From contig NZ_POPB01000330.1 of the NCBI RefSeq assembly GCF_002964045.1, positions 1-49,848 on the forward strand: a stretch of DNA of 49,848 nucleotides. The letters are read 5' to 3'. This DNA comes from Streptococcus suis. GTDB taxonomy: Bacteria > Bacillota > Bacilli > Lactobacillales > Streptococcaceae. Positions within the stretch are counted from its first letter, which is position 1. Each line of letters begins with the position of its first letter. Under the pieces are notes generated by a model. The model saw only the letters and a list, made by a program, of their open reading frames with translations, had not been told where the DNA came from and did no database searches. The position numbers and the translations under genes are program-made. This document shows positions 45,397 to 49,848 of this stretch, in pieces.

Positions 45397-45954
45397 CTAA
45401 AGTGCATAGGGTTGCAATTCGGGATTGATCGGTGTGTTAATCAAATTGTTTGTATAGTTACAAAGGGTTGCAAGACTAACTCCCAGTACAACATCCAAAG
45501 CATTTTCTGCTGTATAGCCTGCTTGGAAAAATTCTTCTAGCAACTGGTCGCCTACTTTACCTTTTTCTTGGATGACTGCCAGAGTAAATCGAGCTAATGT
45601 ATCCAATTTCGCATCAGCCTCGATTGGTGTTCCCTGACGAAGGGCCTGTAAAATTTCGTCTGGCATTTTAATCCGCTTGATAGATATAGCAGTATGACCT
45701 GCTACACAGAAGCCACATCCATTGGCAACTGCTGCTGTAATCTGTACCACTTCGCGTTCAGTCGCTGTTAAACTGTTGCGACGGTTTATGTCTCCAACAG
45801 TTTGATAAGTTTCCAAGGCTGATGGAGAGTTGGCTAAAAGTCCAATCAAGTTTGGAATATAGCCCCCGTTATTTTTCTTGACCGTCTCTAAATTTTCTTT
45901 CAAATCAGGTCGAACAGTGTCCAAGGTTTGAATAGGGAAAAATGCTTGTGTCAT
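45397..45954 (-). CDS. Carboxymuconolactone decarboxylase/AhpD-like protein
   Basis: A 185-residue all-helical protein of the AhpD/CMD fold. The redox motif CGFCVAGHTAIS (CxxC followed by His) is at about 75-86, as in peroxidase-type AhpD proteins, so it may act in peroxide or thiol redox chemistry. The ATG at 45954 follows GGAG; four in-frame codons upstream cover the ribosome site. It has its own -10 (TATAAT near 46015) and terminator, so it is monocistronic. Substrate and partner are unknown. Confidence 0.85.
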   Translation of the reverse strand: MTQAFFPIQTLDTVRPDLKENLETVKKNNGGYIPNLIGLLANSPSALETYQTVGDINRRNSLTATEREVVQITAAVANGCGFCVAGHTAISIKRIKMPDEILQALRQGTPIEADAKLDTLARFTLAVIQEKGKVGDQLLEEFFQAGYTAENALDVVLGVSLATLCNYTNNLINTPINPELQPYAL

Positions 45955-46095
45955 AGGATACTCCATTTCTTGCTATTTCACTAAGAATCATTACTCAGAC
46001 CTCAGTGATATAGGATTATACTACCATAAGAAAAGGTTGTTTGCTAATATATTTTACCTATCAACACAATAAGGATTACCTATTATCTAGTAGAT

Positions 46096-47835
46096 CTACA
46101 CCTTAGACTGTATCTCATGCATATGAGCATAGATACCACCTTGTTCAATCAGTTCCTCATGTCTCCCCTGTTCAACGATTCGCCCTTGATCCAAGACTAG
46201 AATCTGATCTGCATTTTGAATGGTTGACAGACGATGGGCGATGATAAAGGTGGTACGCCCCTCCTTAACCACTTCCATGGCGTGTTGGATAATTTCTTCT
46301 GTTTCCGTGTCAATGTGAGAAGTTGCCTCATCCAAAATCAGAATTTTAGGATTGGAGTACAGAGTGCGGGCAAAGGCAATCAACTGGCGTTCCCCACTAG
46401 AGAAGGTCGAACCTTTTTCAACAACAGGCTCATCAATCCCCTTCTCCAAACGAGCCAACATGGGACCAGCACCAACCTTTTCCAAGGCATCCAATACCGC
46501 ATCCCTGTCCATCGTTTCTAGATTCATGGCCACATTACTAGCAATGGTCCCCGTAAAGAGGTAGGGATCTTGAAGTACAATGCCCATGTGACTGCGCAGG
46601 CTCTCACGAGAAAAGTCACGGATGTTTTTCCCATCCAGCAGAACCCTGCCCTCCTGGGGATCATAGAAGCGATAAAGGAGGTTCATAATGGATGATTTTC
46701 CAGAACCTGTATGACCAACTAGAGCTACCGTTTCTCCCTTCTCTGCTCGAATGGAGATATCCTTCAAGACTGGCTTACCTTCTTCATAGCTAAAATACAC
46801 ATGATCAAAGATAACCTGTCCATCTTCAAGTGGCAATGTTGCCTCCGCATCCTCTTCCAACTCTTCTCCCAACAAGCCCATCAAACGCTTGCCCGTTTCG
46901 ATGGAACGAAGGACATTAGGAAACTGTTTGACCAAGGCCCCTAGTGAAACGAAAATCCCTTCAATGTAATCAATATACACAAATAACTTACCCGGTGATA
47001 GACTGGATTGGCCTTGTAAAAATTGATAACCGACTATTGTCAAAATCCCCGTCAAAACCAAGAATTTCAAAAACTCTGTCAAGGTCCAAGTTGCACTGGA
47101 TTGAGCCCAAATAATTTGATTGTCAGCCCGCCGCATTTTATCAGCTGTCGCTTCAAACTCTGCCAACATGTTCTCTTCCTGTCCGTAAAGTTGGATAAGG
47201 CTAGCTCCGTTCATGGTCTCATTGACCTGGGTATTAACTTCACTACGAGCATCATAGAAATCTTTCATTGGCTTATCTGTCATTTTTTTATAGACAAATT
47301 GAATGCCTATGAAGACCGGAATCAGCAACAAGAGAGCCAAACCCAAACTTGGATTCAGATAAAAAAGGATACCGTAGGTGAAAAGCAAACGTACAAAGCT
47401 ATTGAAAACATTGACCAGGGTCCCGTAAAACTGATTGCGCAAGGTTTCAGTATCATTGACAATACGGGTGGCAATCTTACCAGCCGGCTTATCATCAAAA
47501 TAGGAAATAGGCAAGCCTTGCATGACATCGTAAGCCTGATTGCGTAAGTCCTCCGCAATTCTATTGGCACAATACATCATGAGCCGCATGGACAGGTAAA
47601 TTCCAATGGCACCCAGACCAACCATGGCTACATACTGGGCAGTCATCTGTAAAAATTCGGCTTCTTGAAAAGCCTGCCCCTCACTCAAGGCCCGTATTGG
47701 CCCATCTATGGCTTGTTGGATGAGGAGGGGAGAAAAGCGCAATAGACTGGATGCAGCCAAATAGCAGACCACAGCAAGTGCAAAGAGCCCCTTAACACGA
47801 CCGATTTGCTTCAATAAAAAACCTAAAACTCTCAT
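46096..47835 (-). CDS. Heterodimeric ABC exporter half-transporter with the canonical catalytic site
   Basis: A 579-residue protein. The N-terminal six-helix exporter domain (about 1-310) is joined to an ATPase domain (Walker A GHTGSGKSS, Walker B ILILDEATSHID with the catalytic Glu, switch IAHRLST). The signature is degenerate: FSSGERQLIAFAR in place of LSGGQ. Together with the partner encoded upstream (TAATG stop-start overlap at 47835) it makes an asymmetric exporter like LmrCD, BmrCD or PatAB. Drug or lipid-like substrates are usual for this class; this pair's substrate is unknown. Confidence 0.92.
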   Translation of the reverse strand: MRVLGFLLKQIGRVKGLFALAVVCYLAASSLLRFSPLLIQQAIDGPIRALSEGQAFQEAEFLQMTAQYVAMVGLGAIGIYLSMRLMMYCANRIAEDLRNQAYDVMQGLPISYFDDKPAGKIATRIVNDTETLRNQFYGTLVNVFNSFVRLLFTYGILFYLNPSLGLALLLLIPVFIGIQFVYKKMTDKPMKDFYDARSEVNTQVNETMNGASLIQLYGQEENMLAEFEATADKMRRADNQIIWAQSSATWTLTEFLKFLVLTGILTIVGYQFLQGQSSLSPGKLFVYIDYIEGIFVSLGALVKQFPNVLRSIETGKRLMGLLGEELEEDAEATLPLEDGQVIFDHVYFSYEEGKPVLKDISIRAEKGETVALVGHTGSGKSSIMNLLYRFYDPQEGRVLLDGKNIRDFSRESLRSHMGIVLQDPYLFTGTIASNVAMNLETMDRDAVLDALEKVGAGPMLARLEKGIDEPVVEKGSTFSSGERQLIAFARTLYSNPKILILDEATSHIDTETEEIIQHAMEVVKEGRTTFIIAHRLSTIQNADQILVLDQGRIVEQGRHEELIEQGGIYAHMHEIQSKV

Positions 47836-49562
47836 TACTCTCCTCCTTCCTGGCTTTGTTGCCGTTGATATTGTTCATAGTACCAGCCTTCTTGGGCTAG
47901 TAAATCAGCAGGTCGTCCTTCTTCGACAATCCGCCCCTCGTCCAAAACCAGCACCCAGTCCGCATGGTTGACAGCAGAAAGGCGATGGGTCACAATGACA
48001 TTGGTCTTACCTGCACGCTCTTTTTGAATATTTTGGATAATCTGACGTTCTGTCCGAGCATCGACTGCCGACAGAGAATCATCTAGGATGAGCAAGTCTG
48101 GCTCTCGCAGGAAGGCACGCGCAATGGAAATCCGTTGCTTCTGCCCGCCAGAAATAGACACACCCCGCTCACCAATCATGGTGTCTAAGCCATCACTCAT
48201 CCGCTCCAAGTCCTTGGTAAAGGCTGCTGTTGCGATGGCTGCCTCAATTTCTTCTACACTGCTATCTAGCTTACCAAAGGCAATATTTTCCCCAACTGAT
48301 TTTGAAAAGAGAATGTGCTCTTGTGGGACATAGCCAATTTTTTGCTCAAGGCTTGAGCGTTTGAAGTTGAGGACAGACTGTTGATTGACCTCAAATGCTC
48401 CTTGTCCCACCGGGTACTGTCTTAAAAATTGTCTAACTAGGCTGGTCTTACCAGAGCCCGTCTTACCAACAATCCCGACTGTCTGACCCGCTTTCAAGGT
48501 CCAGTTAATCTCCTGTAAACTTGGTCTTTCAGCCTGTGGATAGCTAAAGCTGTAATTCTTGAAAGAAATACTATCCAGCTCTGCTATTTCCCTAGAGCCA
48601 TCCTCCTCCAAGTCATCGCCCGTCTCAATCAGCTCCTGCAACTTCTCAAAGGAAGTCTTGCCCGTCTGGTAGACTAAGATGAAATCCGCCAGGGTCCAGA
48701 AAGGTTCGAGAAGGGAACTAACATAGAGTTGAAGAGCAATGACCTGACCCAGGCTTAGTTGACCGGCTTTTACTGCCTCAGCCCCTAAAATCAGTACCAG
48801 AATAGTTGAAAGACCTAAACAAATTGTTGCCAAGGGGTTGTAGATGGACTGCAATGAGGTAATCCTGTTCCCACCCTCAGCCAAGGCCTTGGTACGGGCT
48901 TGAAATTGAGCCTTTTGAGCCGATTTTTTACTATAGGCACGGGTTACCCGAATGCCTTCAACTACTTCCAAGACTTCATTATTCAGCTGGGCAACAGCAT
49001 CTCGGTTGGCATCAATAGCCAGGTCCTGCTTACGGCCAATGAAAAAGATAGCAACCGCCATGAATATCATAGGCAAAATAGCCAAAAATGATATCCACCA
49101 GTCAATGAAAAACATGGTCGGAATGATAAAGGCTAACATTCCACCTGCATAGACCACAATCATCAGTCCGTAGCCAACCATCTCCATCAGACCATCGACA
49201 TCCGTCGAAAAACGGGTCATGACATCGCCAGACCGAAATTTTTCATAAAAGGGCGTCCTCATGGTGACCATCTTTTTAAAGGCCCGCTGTTGCATATCAA
49301 ATTTGAAATTGACAGAAGCCTGAAAAAGTTTCAAATGCCAAATAAAGCCCATCCCATAGTTGAGAAAAGTCACCAAGAGCAAAAGGCACATTTCTTGTAT
49401 CAAAACTTGTTCAGTCAGTCCGTTCTTGGTGAGAATATCCACCATCCTCTGAATAATCTGTGTCGGTATCAAGAGGGTGACATCATAAATAATCAAAGTC
49501 ACAACAACTACCAAGTAGAGCCACTTGTGTTGCTTGACATAATCCAAAATCAATCGAAACAT
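47835..49562 (-). CDS. Heterodimeric ABC exporter half-transporter with a degenerate catalytic site
   Basis: A 575-residue partner of the 46096-47835 protein: six-helix membrane domain (about 1-310), Walker A GKTGSGKTS, intact signature ISGGQKQRISIARA, and Walker B LLILDDSLSAVD, in which the catalytic Glu is replaced by Asp. In such pairs this subunit's Walker site, with the partner's poor signature, forms the non-hydrolysing site, while its good signature completes the active one. The ATG at 49562 follows AAAGGAG; the upstream in-frame extension runs through that site. Confidence 0.92.
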   Translation of the reverse strand: MFRLILDYVKQHKWLYLVVVVTLIIYDVTLLIPTQIIQRMVDILTKNGLTEQVLIQEMCLLLLVTFLNYGMGFIWHLKLFQASVNFKFDMQQRAFKKMVTMRTPFYEKFRSGDVMTRFSTDVDGLMEMVGYGLMIVVYAGGMLAFIIPTMFFIDWWISFLAILPMIFMAVAIFFIGRKQDLAIDANRDAVAQLNNEVLEVVEGIRVTRAYSKKSAQKAQFQARTKALAEGGNRITSLQSIYNPLATICLGLSTILVLILGAEAVKAGQLSLGQVIALQLYVSSLLEPFWTLADFILVYQTGKTSFEKLQELIETGDDLEEDGSREIAELDSISFKNYSFSYPQAERPSLQEINWTLKAGQTVGIVGKTGSGKTSLVRQFLRQYPVGQGAFEVNQQSVLNFKRSSLEQKIGYVPQEHILFSKSVGENIAFGKLDSSVEEIEAAIATAAFTKDLERMSDGLDTMIGERGVSISGGQKQRISIARAFLREPDLLILDDSLSAVDARTERQIIQNIQKERAGKTNVIVTHRLSAVNHADWVLVLDEGRIVEEGRPADLLAQEGWYYEQYQRQQSQEGGE

Positions 49563-49673
49563 AAATCTCCTTTCATTTAGAAACTGTATGCACAATTTAT
49601 CGTTTTTGCCTAAGTCAAAAGTTTTAGCCACTAATCGTATTTACAATATAGTCTTTTAGTTTACTTTTAGTAC

Positions 49674-49735
49674 TAGGCAACGAGCCGCAGGCATAACTAG
49701 AGTTAGACAAGGCGAGTTAACGAAGTAATAAAAGA
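49674..49735. repeat. BOX-like fragment at the right edge
   Basis: CTAGGCAACGAGCCGCAGGC followed by GACAAGGCGAGTTAACGAAG resembles the inner part of the BOX-like elements (CTAGGAAACGAAGCCG and CAAGTTGACAACGG) but lacks their ends. The rest of 49563-49848 holds the leader of the ABC exporter operon and AT-rich sequence; I see no gene. Confidence 0.4.
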
Positions 49736-49848
49736 AAAACTGATATGTAAAGCCCTTTGTCAAGTAAAAACAATCGAACTGATAAAAAAATGAAAAGTAT
49801 CTAGAAAGAGCCTAGTTCTTAGCTTCGGGCATTGGCCACTCTGATATT

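Overview
The window looks like chromosome from a low-GC streptococcus of the mitis/oralis/infantis group. The evidence is the gene content (CcpA, PepQ, a SatABC/NanE sialic-acid locus, PmrA, YbeY-DgkA-Era-MutM-CoaE-PmrA-RpmG-SecG-RNase R-SmpB-TehB order), TIR-ended BOX-like repeats, and extended -10 promoters of the form TGnTATAAT. The blocks are not in the order I remember for S. pneumoniae. I do not assign a species.

Layout. 1-3841: a candidate ~180-nt RNA downstream of ccpA, ccpA itself (probably autoregulated), pepQ, tgt. 4009-5607: a DUF975 membrane protein, then about 750 bases without genes that hold a candidate structured small RNA, several terminators and a BOX-like element. 5608-8140: a translationally coupled three-gene operon for an FMN-binding exported protein, an ApbE flavin transferase and a haem/FAD ferric-reductase-like membrane oxidoreductase, i.e. 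a compact trans-membrane electron-transfer system. 8305-13020: polA and three downstream genes (two lipoproteins, a CoA-binding protein). 13119-17197: a MacB/FtsX-type ABC exporter with a very large coiled-coil insert. 17291-18901: a DUF1828/DUF1829-like gene, an amber-interrupted partner and an unrecognised helical protein. 19065-22039: a three-gene ABC-2 type transporter. 22107-27270: tpx, copA with two cop boxes, tehB, and a zinc alcohol dehydrogenase behind a textbook MerR-family (NmlR/AdhR-like) promoter.

27357-36178 is the conserved housekeeping operon running leftwards (ybeY, dgkA, era, mutM, coaE, pmrA, rpmG, secG, rnr, smpB). It is disturbed in two places. A roughly 190-base hairpin-rich insert lies between secG and rnr. 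Between era and mutM there is an approximately 1-kb block with an aminoglycoside-acetyltransferase-like GNAT gene and a chain of perfect hairpins joined by a conserved linker; this block has removed the 5' end of mutM, including the catalytic N-terminus.

36278-45110 is a sialic-acid (Neu5Ac) uptake and breakdown locus: the RpiR-type regulator, then a leftward operon nanE-satA-satB-satC-yhcH-DUF624-nanA-nanK-esterase, with a CcpA cre site at its promoter. The esterase carries a one-base frameshift in an A-tract. 45397-49562: an AhpD-like protein and an asymmetric heterodimeric ABC exporter.

CcpA encoded at the left end probably controls at least the nan operon, and perhaps tpx and itself, through cre-like sites seen here. 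The most interesting items are the era-mutM hairpin array with the truncated mutM, the flavin-based electron-transfer operon, the orphan MerR-type and cop operators, and the candidate small RNAs.
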